Shown piece after piece: positions 43,619 to 54,025 of a stretch of 64,000 nucleotides of DNA. The notes under the pieces were generated by a model. That model was not told the origin of the DNA and ran no database searches. It saw only the letters and a program-made list of their open reading frames with translations. Source of the stretch: Lytechinus pictus (Eukaryota > Echinodermata > Echinoidea > Temnopleuroida > Toxopneustidae); the NCBI RefSeq assembly GCF_037042905.1, contig NC_087253.1, forward strand, positions 20,420,501-20,484,500, read 5' to 3'. The translations under genes were made by a program, and so were the position numbers. The number at the start of each line of letters is the position of its first letter. The first letter of the stretch is position 1.

Positions 43619-43958
43619 TTGGATAATGGAGCGCGGGAAGCGATTTTAATTGGATAATGAAGCGCGGGACGCGATTTTAATTGGATAATGACTCCGCGTG
43701 GGGACGCCATCTTAATTGGATAATGAAACGCGGGACGCGATTTTAATTGGATAATGACTCCGCGTGGGGACGCCATCTTAATTGGATAATGAAGCGCGGG
43801 ACGCGATTTTAATTGGATAATGACTCCGCGTGGGGACGCCATCTTAATTGGATAATGACTCCGCGTGGGGACGCCATCTTAATTGGATAATGAAGCGCGG
43901 GACGCGATTTTAATTGGATAATGACTCCGCGTGGGGACGCCATCTTAATTGGATAATG
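43619..43958. repeat. Subterminal tandem array (31/35-bp units; mirror at 48734-49073)
   Basis: Alternating units that share TTAATTGGATAATGA and end either GCGCGGGACGCGA or CTCCGCGTGGGGACGCC. About ten units. The translated frames are repeats (Met-Ala-Ser-Pro-Arg-Gly-Val type) and not genes. Confidence 0.9.
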
Positions 43959-43974
43959 GCCAGCCACAACGTCA

Positions 43975-44430
43975 CCATGAATCGGTATTACGACACAGTT
44001 ACGCAACCACGGCCGTGATGTCATATCCCAGGGAATTACCCTTTACCCGGTATTGCACCACCGTGGCGTCATCACCGCGTATGGGTGACCTTTGGTCGAC
44101 CTCATAACACGATGCAGCGACGTTGCACGGGCATATGATACGATGCACAAAAAACATTTATACATGCAGTTTCCTATCGAAAAAAGGATCTTTCTCCGCC
44201 TTCCAGCGGATATGTCAACCGCCTCGCATGACGTCACCGGCTACGTAAGCACCGTGATGTCATCCCAGGGAATTACCCTTTACCCGGTATTGCACCACCG
44301 TGGCGCAATCGTCACGTATAGGATACGATGCACGAAACAGACGTATGATTTCTACACAGTTTCCTATTGAAAAAATTATCTTTCTCCGCCTACCAGCAGG
44401 TATGTCAAGTGCCTCGCGGTTCACGAATCG
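43975..44430. repeat. Duplicated ~240-bp block in the left arm (mirror at 48262-48717)
   Basis: CCCAGGGAATTACCCTTTAC and TTGCACCACCGTGGCG occur at about 44027-44070 and again at 44266-44308. AAGGATCTTTCTCCGCCTTC at about 44184 is matched by TTATCTTTCTCCGCCTACC near 44376. Frames of 60-90 codons cross it on both strands, but none has a recognisable domain. Confidence 0.75.
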
Positions 44431-44489
44431 ATCGCCCCATGCACGACCAACGCCCGTCATTGAACTTGGGATATCCTATTCAAGGTGAA

Positions 44490-45100
44490 AGCCGGCTCTC
44501 TCTGTCTCTTATTACAACAATTATTGGTAATCCAACATGTGATTATAATCATGACATCTCAAGCTCTACTCATTCCAGACTTTCCCCCATCAAAACTCTC
44601 TGACTTTTCCATACCGTTTTGTACATACTTTTCATTTAACTCACATGACCTGCACGGCTCTCTGACCCGCAAAAGTATGTATATTGAAACCCGTAGACGA
44701 CTCCTTTCAATCAACTTCATTCATCCGCAGTACAGATGGTGATAACATGAAACACTATACAGTCAAGGATGATTCTTTATTATTACTATCATTTATTCTA
44801 TTCCATTTCAATGTAGATAGGTTCAATTAGTGTATAAACAGCAGATTTTGATACAAAGGTAAAAATAATGTAAGATATGTTCTCAAATTACGTTGTCACA
44901 ACAAAATAATTAACTGGTCATTGTTAATATTAAAGTGAAGTTCTCGTTTTTTCTTTTCCTTCGCTTAACTTATTGGATTGTAACACATGTCTATGGATGG
45001 CATTCAGAAAATATGAACACAATGAAGTTCAAACTGTCATTTATGCCCGCATTTATGTTGACGGCGTTTTCTTGGATTATTCGACAAGCTGATGTTTGTG
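44490..45100. other. Arm interior between duplicated block and zinc-finger gene (mirror 47592-48202)
   Basis: Low-complexity-free AT-rich sequence. Expected to hold the 3' end of the C2H2 transcript, since TTTATT (AATAAA on the minus strand) occurs near 44776. No second gene supported. Confidence 0.4.
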
Positions 45101-45103
45101 CCT

Positions 45104-45754
45104 TTAGTTGTAGGTTCCATCTTCACCCTCCGTTTCTTCTCCACCATCATCATTATCGTCATCGTCACCTTGATACTGGAATAAACCATCGAATTGTGAA
45201 CCATGCCTGGCTAACACTCTCTGTACGGCTTTCCGGAATTCCATGCCATTCTCTAATCTTTCCGTGAGATCGGACACGATTTCACGATTGATGTCAGCGT
45301 CTTCGAGGTACACGTTCTGCTGCAAGAACTGAGAGTACAGATCGAAAAAGATGCGTTTGACTGCCCACATTAGTTTCACGTGAGCCTTTGCTTTAGCGTC
45401 TTCTTCTTCCATTCCTTCTGAGATGTATTTCTGATATTTTTCGTCTCTCAAGTCCTTGGTGGCCGTCATGGCTTGCTCTAACCATCCTCGATAAGCGAGG
45501 TTGTCTTCAGTTTCTTCCATGTTTGCTGTCATTGACGATTCGTGTCCATCGCTTTCTGATACGCTCGTTTCGGAATCACCGTTGGATTCTTCAACTCTTT
45601 GCATTTGAGAGGATGGGTCGGATTCTTCATCTTCACTCGTTTCTTCTCCAGTATCATGCTCAATTTGTTCATGCCTCTGCATGTTATATTTCCTACTAAA
45701 AGTTTTATCGCATCGTGAACAAGCGTAACGGTTGGACATATCCAATATATTCAT
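45104..45754 (-). CDS. C2H2 zinc-finger protein of the palindromic element, left copy
   Basis: 216 residues from the ATG at 45754; the longer frame begins at TTG. One C2H2 finger near the N-terminus (C12-x2-C15-x12-H28-x4-H33, with KTFSRKYNMQRH) suggests DNA binding. An acidic Ser/Glu-rich linker (34-80), a predicted helical region (about 80-190) and a Gly/Asp/Glu-rich acidic tail follow. Identical in predicted protein to the copy at 46938-47588 and divergent from it. A single finger rarely gives much specificity, so it may dimerise. The frame is intact, without introns. It might bind the element's arrays or act in its replication or transcription; nothing proves that. Confidence 0.75.
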   Translation of the reverse strand: MNILDMSNRYACSRCDKTFSRKYNMQRHEQIEHDTGEETSEDEESDPSSQMQRVEESNGDSETSVSESDGHESSMTANMEETEDNLAYRGWLEQAMTATKDLRDEKYQKYISEGMEEEDAKAKAHVKLMWAVKRIFFDLYSQFLQQNVYLEDADINREIVSDLTERLENGMEFRKAVQRVLARHGSQFDGLFQYQGDDDDNDDGGEETEGEDGTYN

Positions 45755-45844
45755 GCTGACTCGATGATTATTTGTTGGGAAATGAAGAAAATTAACGTTC
45801 AAACTTGTAATTATACGTAATCATGAAACGCGCGCGAAGGTACT

Positions 45845-46219
45845 TTGATTCTTACGGATGTTTACGCATTCTTACGGATTCTTACTCATTCTTACGGATT
45901 CTTACGGATGTTTACTCATTCTTACTCATTCTTACTCATTCTTACGGATTTTTTACGGATTCTTACGGATGTTTACGGATTCTTACGGATGTTTACGGAT
46001 TCTTACGGATGTTTACGGATTCTTACGGATTCTTACTCATTCTTACGGATTCTTACTCATTCTTACGGATTCTTACGGATTTTTTACGGATTCTTACGGA
46101 TGTTTACGGATTCTTACGGATGTTTACGGATTCTTACGGATGTTTACGGATGTTTACGGATTCTTACGGATTCTTACGGATGTTTACGGATTCTTAGGGA
46201 TGTTTACGGATCCTTACGG
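45845..46219. repeat. 10-bp-unit array, left
   Basis: Units TTACGGATTC, TTACGGATGT and TTACTCATTC with exact 10-bp period, and occasional 11-bp units (an added T). The outer ~255 bp are identical to the mirror array. All three frames on the strand are open because no unit makes a stop, which gives meaningless long translations. Confidence 0.95.
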
Positions 46220-46226
46220 ATCCACG

Positions 46227-46352
46227 TTGGAATGACCCATGCAGCATGGGTCATTCTAGCGTGGATGAACATATTTTCCTTGAGATTATTTGGAATGACC
46301 CATGCTGCATGGGTCATTCTAGCGTGGATGAACATATTTTCCTTGAGATTAT
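46227..46352. repeat. Central spacer: two 63-bp direct repeats, each with a hairpin
   Basis: Copies at 46227-46289 and 46290-46352. Each starts with a 27-bp palindrome with 13-bp arms GAATGACCCATGC and a single central base, A in the first copy and T in the second. The remainder, TAGCGTGGATGAACATATTT onward, is direct. Confidence 0.92.
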
Positions 46353-46365
46353 ATGAAAGCATTGA

Positions 46366-46845
46366 TTAATCCGTAAGAATCCGTAAGAATCCGTAAACAT
46401 CCGTAAGAATCCGTAAACATCCGTAAACATCCGTAAGAATCCGTAAACATCCGTAAGAATCCGTAAAAAATCCGTAAGAGTCCGTAAGAATGAGTAAGAA
46501 TCCGTAAGAATCCGTAAAAAATCCGTAAGAATCCGTAAGAATGAGTAAGAATCCGTAAGAATGAGTAAGAATCCGTAAGAATGAGTAAGAATCCGTAAGA
46601 ATCCGTAAAAAATCCGTAAGAATCCGTAAGAATGAGTAAGAATCCGTAAGAATGAGTAAGAATCCGTAAGAATCCGTAAACATCCGTAAGAATCCGTAAA
46701 CATCCGTAAGAATCCGTAAACATCCGTAAGAATCCGTAAAAAATCCGTAAGAATGAGTAAGAATGAGTAAGAATGAGTAAACATCCGTAAGAATCCGTAA
46801 GAATGAGTAAGAATCCGTAAGAATGCGTAAACATCCGTAAGAATC
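46366..46845. repeat. 10-bp-unit array, right (inverted)
   Basis: Complement of the left array, about 480 bp against 375 bp. The inner part (46370-46591) differs from the left in length and unit order and keeps the ATGAGTAAGA variant that the left inner part lacks. Confidence 0.95.
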
Positions 46846-46937
46846 AAAGTACCTTCGCGCGCGTTTCATGATTACGTATAATTACAAGTTTGAACGTTAA
46901 TTTTCTTCATTTCCCAACAAATAATCATCGAGTCAGC

Positions 46938-47588
46938 ATGAATATATTGGATATGTCCAACCGTTACGCTTGTTCACGATGCGATAAAACTTTTAGTAGG
47001 AAATATAACATGCAGAGGCATGAACAAATTGAGCATGATACTGGAGAAGAAACGAGTGAAGATGAAGAATCCGACCCATCCTCTCAAATGCAAAGAGTTG
47101 AAGAATCCAACGGTGATTCCGAAACGAGCGTATCAGAAAGCGATGGACACGAATCGTCAATGACAGCAAACATGGAAGAAACTGAAGACAACCTCGCTTA
47201 TCGAGGATGGTTAGAGCAAGCCATGACGGCCACCAAGGACTTGAGAGACGAAAAATATCAGAAATACATCTCAGAAGGAATGGAAGAAGAAGACGCTAAA
47301 GCAAAGGCTCACGTGAAACTAATGTGGGCAGTCAAACGCATCTTTTTCGATCTGTACTCTCAGTTCTTGCAGCAGAACGTGTACCTCGAAGACGCTGACA
47401 TCAATCGTGAAATCGTGTCCGATCTCACGGAAAGATTAGAGAATGGCATGGAATTCCGGAAAGCCGTACAGAGAGTGTTAGCCAGGCATGGTTCACAATT
47501 CGATGGTTTATTCCAGTATCAAGGTGACGATGACGATAATGATGATGGTGGAGAAGAAACGGAGGGTGAAGATGGAACCTACAACTAA
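46938..47588 (+). CDS. C2H2 zinc-finger protein of the palindromic element, right copy
   Basis: Mirror copy of 45104-45754 with the same 216-residue product: finger C12, C15, H28, H33, acidic linker, helical middle, acidic tail. The start is the ATG at 46938 in GTCAGCATGA; the frame upstream to 46890 opens with TTG only. The two starts face away from each other across 1.18 kb that holds the 10-bp arrays and hairpins, so this centre could act as a bidirectional promoter or origin (inference). Identity of both copies points to very recent origin or continuing conversion. Confidence 0.75.
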   Translation: MNILDMSNRYACSRCDKTFSRKYNMQRHEQIEHDTGEETSEDEESDPSSQMQRVEESNGDSETSVSESDGHESSMTANMEETEDNLAYRGWLEQAMTATKDLRDEKYQKYISEGMEEEDAKAKAHVKLMWAVKRIFFDLYSQFLQQNVYLEDADINREIVSDLTERLENGMEFRKAVQRVLARHGSQFDGLFQYQGDDDDNDDGGEETEGEDGTYN

Positions 47589-49222
47589 AGGCACAAACAT
47601 CAGCTTGTCGAATAATCCAAGAAAACGCCGTCAACATAAATGCGGGCATAAATGACAGTTTGAACTTCATTGTGTTCATATTTTCTGAATGCCATCCATA
47701 GACATGTGTTACAATCCAATAAGTTAAGCGAAGGAAAAGAAAAAACGAGAACTTCACTTTAATATTAACAATGACCAGTTAATTATTTTGTTGTGACAAC
47801 GTAATTTGAGAACATATCTTACATTATTTTTACCTTTGTATCAAAATCTGCTGTTTATACACTAATTGAACCTATCTACATTGAAATGGAATAGAATAAA
47901 TGATAGTAATAATAAAGAATCATCCTTGACTGTATAGTGTTTCATGTTATCACCATCTGTACTGCGGATGAATGAAGTTGATTGAAAGGAGTCGTCTACG
48001 GGTTTCAATATACATACTTTTGCGGGTCAGAGAGCCGTGCAGGTCATGTGAGTTAAAGGAAAAGTATGTACAAAACGGTATGGAAAAGTCAGAGAGTTTT
48101 GATGGGGGAAAGTCTGGAATGAGTAGAGCTTGAGATGTCATGATTATAATCACATGTTGGATTACCAATAATTGTTGTAATAAGAGACAGAGAGAGCCGG
48201 CTTTCACCTTGAATAGGATATCCCAAGTTCAATGACGGGCGTTGGTCGTGCATGGGGCGATCGATTCGTGAACCGCGAGGCACTTGACATACCTGCTGGT
48301 AGGCGGAGAAAGATAATTTTTTCAATAGGAAACTGTGTAGAAATCATACGTCTGTTTCGTGCATCGTATCCTATACGTGACGATTGCGCCACGGTGGTGC
48401 AATACCGGGTAAAGGGTAATTCCCTGGGATGACATCACGGTGCTTACGTAGCCGGTGACGTCATGCGAGGCGGTTGACATATCCGCTGGAAGGCGGAGAA
48501 AGATCCTTTTTTCGATAGGAAACTGCATGTATAAATGTTTTTTGTGCATCGTATCATATGCCCGTGCAACGTCGCTGCATCGTGTTATGAGGTCGACCAA
48601 AGGTCACCCATACGCGGTGATGACGCCACGGTGGTGCAATACCGGGTAAAGGGTAATTCCCTGGGATATGACATCACGGCCGTGGTTGCGTAACTGTGTC
48701 GTAATACCGATTCATGGTGACGTTGTGGCTGGCCATTATCCAATTAAGATGGCGTCCCCACGCGGAGTCATTATCCAATTAAAATCGCGTCCCGCGCTTC
48801 ATTATCCAATTAAGATGGCGTCCCCACGCGGAGTCATTATCCAATTAAGATGGCGTCCCCACGCGGAGTCATTATCCAATTAAAATCGCGTCCCGCGCTT
48901 CATTATCCAATTAAGATGGCGTCCCCACGCGGAGTCATTATCCAATTAAAATCGCGTCCCGCGTTTCATTATCCAATTAAGATGGCGTCCCCACGCGGAG
49001 TCATTATCCAATTAAAATCGCGTCCCGCGCTTCATTATCCAATTAAAATCGCTTCCCGCGCTCCATTATCCAATTTCCTGTTTACCGCGTACCCAAAGGT
49101 CAAAGGTCATGATTGACCGGAAGGTGGGGTCACGGGGTCAACAGTGACCGGAAGTTGGGGTCAAAGGTCATGCGGTCAAAGGTCAAAGGTCAATTAGGTA
49201 TGAGGTCTCTCCCATAACTACT

Positions 49223-49228
49223 ACACAG
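49223..49228. repeat. Target-site duplication ACACAG, right
   Basis: Matches 43464-43469 on the other side of the palindromic element. Confidence 0.9.
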
Positions 49229-50215
49229 GAAAGCCATACATGTACGTATGTCTACCAGAATACAAATACATTGTAAGGATTATGATAATTATTCTTCATA
49301 ATAAAGAATACAGGTATACATAGATAAACAGTTATATACACTCTTTAATATCGATGGTAAACATCTCACCGCCACCATGGTCAATACTAGTCAAATATTA
49401 TATACATGTACATGAATGGAGAATCATTTGATTTCTCATGAAATATCTAAATAAAATTATGTCTAAAATACAAGAACTAGAAATTCCCTCAAATAGGATG
49501 AACATGATAAAGATGATGCTTGATAATTGGAAAGCCGAAAATAAAAATTGAGATCTACTAATTTTTTTATTTTTTTATTCGTGCTATTTTCTGAAATACA
49601 ATAAGTTTTTTGTGTGTTTTACATTCGAGTAATTCCATATAATTGCAATTTCAAGTTGATCTACTTCGAAAATTTTTAAGAGTGTTAATCAGACCATTTC
49701 CACGAAGGTAATATTTATTTATTTACACATTATAATAATGTCTAGATATAATCATATCATAGAATCACGATATTCCAATTTATTAATACAAGTATATACG
49801 CGCATAAACAGTATAGCATAATGTACACACTTTTGATATCAATGATAAAGACCTCACACACCCCATGGGCATTACTAGTCAAATATTATATATAGTCATG
49901 TATAAGGATAGAGAATCATTTGGTTTGTCATAAAATATTTAACAACATTGTGTCTGATATGCAGGTATGAGAATTTCCAAACACAGAATAAACATGATAA
50001 ACATGATAAAGATGATGGTTGATACATCCAAAGTTGAAAATAAAAAGATACAAGCAGCGATATGCATTTTTATTGGTGAGAAACCAGAAAGAAATTATCC
50101 AACAACTGTTTCTTGTAGTTCTATATAATAGCAGCTTACTTTAACAGAAAATGGCAACTCAGTGGAAATCCCCCCCCCCCGCCACCTTCTGCGATATTGT
50201 GATATCATATATCAA
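49229..50215. repeat. TRIM-flank ~455-bp units between palindrome and T4
   Basis: Two units with the landmarks CACCGCCACCATGG (49369) and AATGTCTAGATATAATCATA (49738), then the GGTGAGAAACCAGAAAG block. A C tract (50170-50179) lies about 52 bp beyond the T4 stop. Confidence 0.8.
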
Positions 50216-50230
50216 TGTTAATATCATCCA

Positions 50231-51697
50231 TTATTTTTGTTTGAATATATAGAGTCTATCCGGAGTGCAGAAGGCGATCTCTCCTGATCGGTACTGCTGG
50301 AGGTAATACCAAACTCTTTCAGGCTTCTCAATCTTGAAGTCATTTACTAGGTTTCGGATATGTCTTAGTTCATTTGTATACTCGTCAATGCTCACCAAAC
50401 CTTCACCATGCTTCACCTTGGCCATCAGGATTGTATTCCCTTGAGATACAGCAGCGTAAAGGAGACTACCCGGTTTCTTTAATTCATGTTGTACAGCACC
50501 CTGTTTGTTTATTAATCTGATAGTATCAATTGATGAAGTGATCAGAGAACCATCGTAACTAGTGATTTGATGTGGTGAATACCCGTTGCATGGTATCTCC
50601 CTGATTGCTTGCCCTCCTGCTGTTGAAAATACCTGGATCTTCATGACTTTCCAGTAGGTCACGTAGATCTGATCATCACCATCAACAGTGAGAATCCCAT
50701 CTTCATCTTTACTCAGAGTCTTAAACATTACATTCATCTTTGTGTACTCTGGTGTGTACAGTATGATGCTGTTTGAAAAATCAATCACAACACATCGACC
50801 ATTAGAGAGGAACCCTAATCCACGAACGTTAACATCCTTAAGAACTGTCTGCTGAAGCTTACCATCAGAAGAGAAGATGGAGATGCCACCTGTATAATAT
50901 CCTACTGCCATCCTACCGTCTGGTGTACTAACCATGGCATTCATGCTATTCTTAGCTGGCAGAGCAACGTGCTTTACATCAGCAATATTATAAGTAGGCA
51001 AAACGACATACTTTTCAGCTAGGTCTACATTAAAAATACTACCAAGGCCAACTACAATATTATGCTGAAGAGCGATTTGAGCTATACAAAAACTAACTAT
51101 CATTATTATCATTGCGAGAATAATCTTACTAAGGCCTAGCTCATCTTTTCCAACTACATTAGCAACCTTACCAAGGCCTAGCTCATTATTTCTAATGTTT
51201 CTATTAAATGCACCTTTTCCCTCATCTTCTTTCGGGTGTTTCCTGCATTTGCGGTATCTACGTACAAACACCTTGCCTGATGATGGGATCTCACTCATGG
51301 CAATGACTTCATGATCGATAAAGCCTTCCCACTGAGAGTGCTTATTAAGACAAGAGGTGCAGAGATACTTGCCACAGTCTCGGCAGTAGACAACGGCATG
51401 GGGCTTGTTATCAGATTTGCAATTTGTGCAAATCTGATGATGACCCTTCATATCCTCTAGTAGACATTTCAAAGAAAGATTTACATGTAGTTTGCTGACA
51501 TCTTGGTTTGGGACCTGCGTTACAGCTCTGCAGACAGGGCATCGGATTTGGGAGTTACCGTGACACTCTAAGAGGTTGTCCAGGCAAGTCTTGCAGAAAG
51601 CATGAGAACAAGACAGGATCTTGGGATCGGTGAAGGTAGAAAGACACACTGGACACTCTGTACTCTGGGAGGTGACAGTCTTTATTGCTTCAGCCAT
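50231..51697 (-). CDS. TRIM-like protein T4: RING, B-box 1, membrane helix, propeller; B-box 2 and coiled coil deleted
   Basis: 488 residues from the ATG in GCCATGG (51695-51697). RING (C15-C56) and B-box 1 (about 90-129) are nearly identical to T1. The protein then jumps after about residue 160, inside B-box 2, to the sequence that follows the coiled coil in T3 and T5. About 180 residues are lost without a frame break. Only the first Cys and His of B-box 2 remain. A hydrophobic segment (about 192-215, ILAMIIMIVSFCIAQIAL) precedes the NHL-like propeller. Without the coil the usual antiparallel TRIM dimer should not form, so it may be monomeric, dominant-negative or non-functional. T1-like 5' half and T3/T5-like 3' half suggest a recombinant gene. 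Confidence 0.88.
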   Translation of the reverse strand: MAEAIKTVTSQSTECPVCLSTFTDPKILSCSHAFCKTCLDNLLECHGNSQIRCPVCRAVTQVPNQDVSKLHVNLSLKCLLEDMKGHHQICTNCKSDNKPHAVVYCRDCGKYLCTSCLNKHSQWEGFIDHEVIAMSEIPSSGKVFVRRYRKCRKHPKEDEGKGAFNRNIRNNELGLGKVANVVGKDELGLSKIILAMIIMIVSFCIAQIALQHNIVVGLGSIFNVDLAEKYVVLPTYNIADVKHVALPAKNSMNAMVSTPDGRMAVGYYTGGISIFSSDGKLQQTVLKDVNVRGLGFLSNGRCVVIDFSNSIILYTPEYTKMNVMFKTLSKDEDGILTVDGDDQIYVTYWKVMKIQVFSTAGGQAIREIPCNGYSPHQITSYDGSLITSSIDTIRLINKQGAVQHELKKPGSLLYAAVSQGNTILMAKVKHGEGLVSIDEYTNELRHIRNLVNDFKIEKPERVWYYLQQYRSGEIAFCTPDRLYIFKQK

Positions 51698-51715
51698 GGC
51701 TGGGTTTGTAGAAGA

Positions 51716-51787
51716 CTGAAAAATAATTATTACAAAACACAATGAAGAGTAATGTACATGTATGGACCATAGAATTTGTTGACTTAC
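51716..51787 (-). other. T4 5'-leader intron (72 nt)
   Basis: Donor GTAAGT at 51787-51782 and acceptor TTATTTTTCAG ending at 51716. Same length and position as in T1. Confidence 0.8.
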
Positions 51788-51964
51788 ATCACTGAGTAGT
51801 AAAATGATCACCGGGGGACAAATTAAAACTAGAAAAGATTTCCGTAGATTCGATTCATTTCCCTATTGGCCTGTTGCAGAAAAGTTGCGACCTTACCCAA
51901 CTCAAAATATTAATCACAGCTTGACTGTTGATCAATAGATTGCGCGTATTGGGTATTTGCGATT

Positions 51965-51980
51965 AATATTATTATTATGA

Positions 51981-52019
<39 letters not shown>

Positions 52020-52205
52020 GTAGGGAAATGAGGGGAAAGGGGGAAGGTGAACGGGGGACTGGGAAAAGGAGAGGTAAGAAAAGAGGGGCTGGGGGAATGG
52101 CAAAAGGAGCTCAGGGAGATGGGAAGAAAGTGTGAAAGTGAAAGAATGGGAAAGAAAGGAGATGAGATTTAGTAAGGGGGAGAGAAATAGGAATATTACT
52201 GCTTC
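51965..52205. repeat. (ATT)n microsatellite plus purine tract upstream of T4
   Basis: Counterpart of 10805-11030 with about twice as many ATT units. Confidence 0.85.
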
Positions 52206-52379
52206 CAAAAAAGTACATGCTACCAAATAATGTTCCCAGGCATATTCAAATTAATGATTAATCGTTTTTTTTTTTCAATCCACTTCCGGGTAAAAAAAAA
52301 ATAACCCCTTAAAACGGCGTCAATACATAATTTAACGGTTTTGATCCTGTCCCATTAGCAAAAAAAAAACATGCATTGT

Positions 52380-52800
52380 AGATGGATATCGGCTAGCCAT
52401 CGGTGGGCCATCGGATGATGCCATCCGATAACTATCGGATGGTGCCATCCAATGGTGGTGGTGCCGTGGCCGAGTGGTCTAAGGCGCCTGGCTATACATG
52501 GAAAGTCCGGGGTAGGGCCCGCGGAACCGTGGGGGGGGGGGGGGTTCAGCCCCCCACTTTTTTCCAAAACCGTGTACAAAAACGTAAAAGCGACCATATG
52601 ATTGTGATTTTCAGCATTGTCAGCCCCCCCCCCCCCCCACACACACACTTTGAAGACCGTTCCGCGACCCCGGGCGCGGCACTTAATTGTGCCCGTGAAC
52701 AAGGCATTTAATCTACAATGGTGTTTTATCCTGCTATCCTGGTAACTAGGTGGCCATCCGACGGCTAATCGGAAGATGCCATCCAATAGTTATCGGATGG
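52380..52800. repeat. Foldback GCCATCCGAT repeats with tRNA-like SINE segment, copy B
   Basis: GTGGCCGAGTGGTCTAAGGC at about 52466-52485 (A-box like), a weak B-box-like GGTTCAGCCCC after a G tract, then C tracts. Counterpart of 11195-11585, less degraded here. Confidence 0.5.
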
Positions 52801-52809
52801 CAATTTCAC

Positions 52810-53844
52810 ATGTAAATAATTCAATTCCATTGGCAAGCCATCCACTGGCACAATGACCGGGTGTATACAAATTAACATGTAAGGGTAAACTTTATATAAC
52901 TACCAAAAGATAAAAAAAACCTAATTCAAATTCAAACTGTGCACTTCGGAGCTGCCAATGTCAGTGAATGAAATTACACGAGACTCCCATATAGGGTCGA
53001 AATGCGTGTATAACTTTGGAATGCATGCAATCTCAAAGAACATATTGGGTCGAGAAAGGGCGAAAATGCATGAGTCTCTCGCTCATTCCATTATAGTTAT
53101 CAGCCCTGAACGATCTATATAATATAACGTTCAAAGAACGATAATGATTACCGTGGAGCTCCATGATGATACAGTCAGCCCCCAAGCTGAACGCAAAATG
53201 TAATGCCTGTATAACGCCGGGGTATAACGCTGGAATTACCCATATCTGTAATATTTTGTGTAGAGCTTAGAATGGCGTCATATTTTCACTCATCCTGTTT
53301 TTAAAGAGGGAATATTAATTTCATTGCCCGTTTTTCTTTTACTGGATGCAATGCACCATCGAAATCGCATATGATGCCACACATACACCCCAAATACCAA
53401 TACATAAGTCCATGCAACACACATAAGTAACCTGTAACCTGTAAGTTGCAACTTCAACACTCCACTGGTATGACTACAGCTACACAAAGCTCAAGGCATG
53501 GGACTACAATGAATGATTTGTTTCTATAATGGTTATCAGCAGGGCATCGACTAGCCGATGTCCTGTTGATAACTGAAAAAGAAGCTAGCAATAAGACATC
53601 CGGTAGCTGATGATTGCTGATAGCTACCAAACAAATGCTATCCGATAACCATCGGATGACTATACGGTGGCTATCGGATAGCATTATTTTTTATATGAGG
53701 TCTGATCATACAGAGTGATATTATAATTTTCTCACCCGTAATTTTTTGCCTTTGGTATTAAGGAAACAATCCAGTGATATTGAAGATAATCCTATAGACA
53801 GGTCAATCAATCAGTGTGATTTCAAATCCAACACGTTTATAAAA
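52810..53844. other. T4 5' flank, no gene seen
   Basis: Counterpart of 11590-12630. Inverted ATCCGATA words near 53630-53690. No supported coding frame. Confidence 0.5.
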
Positions 53845-54025
53845 CCTGGTGGGTGTTTCATAAAGCTGTTCGTAATTTAAGAGCGACTTTAAGAAGGTGA
53901 ACCTTTCTTACGCGCTAAAGCATTGCCAATGAATATAATGGTGAACCGTTATTTACCACAAGAAAGGATACCAGTCGATCTTAAAGTCGCTCTTAACTTA
54001 CGAGCAGCTTTATGAAACACCCACC
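53845..54025. mobile_element. Short foldback MITE (GTTTCATAAAGCTG ends), copy 3
   Basis: Orthologous position to 12633-12810 within the duplication; same inverted arms. Confidence 0.8.

Larger units (their letters stand above)
43470..49222. mobile_element. 5.75-kb palindromic transposon (Polinton- or foldback-like) with twin C2H2 genes
   Basis: Termini AGTAGTTATGGGAGAGACC and the exact inverse, with a 6-bp duplication ACACAG. The arms mirror each other about position 46346 from 43470 to about 46101 (2.6 kb) without a difference that I noticed. From the tip inward: TGACCTTTGACC repeats, subterminal tandem units, a roughly 240-bp duplicated block, a 216-codon zinc-finger gene, and a 10-bp-unit array. 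The centre (46227-46352) is two 63-bp copies with hairpins. 5'-AG tips and 6-bp duplications are features of Polintons/Mavericks; long inverted arms with tandem repeats are features of foldback (TU-type) elements. No polymerase, integrase or transposase is present, so it must be non-autonomous. Confidence 0.9.

Noticed and set aside
43576-44488. Several 60-92-codon frames in the arms (mirrored at 48204-49116)
   Set aside because: They follow the subterminal tandem units or duplicated blocks, overlap each other on both strands, and show no domain.
45823-46197. Long overlapping frames starting next to the zinc-finger genes (also 46314-46869 minus)
   Set aside because: The 10-bp units contain no stop in any of three frames, so open length has no meaning; the product is a 10-residue repeat.
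43470-49222. Palindrome as an assembly or missed-adapter read artefact
   Set aside because: The outer flanks differ, a 6-bp target duplication is present, the joined flanks match a paralogous empty site, and the inner arrays and centre are not symmetrical.
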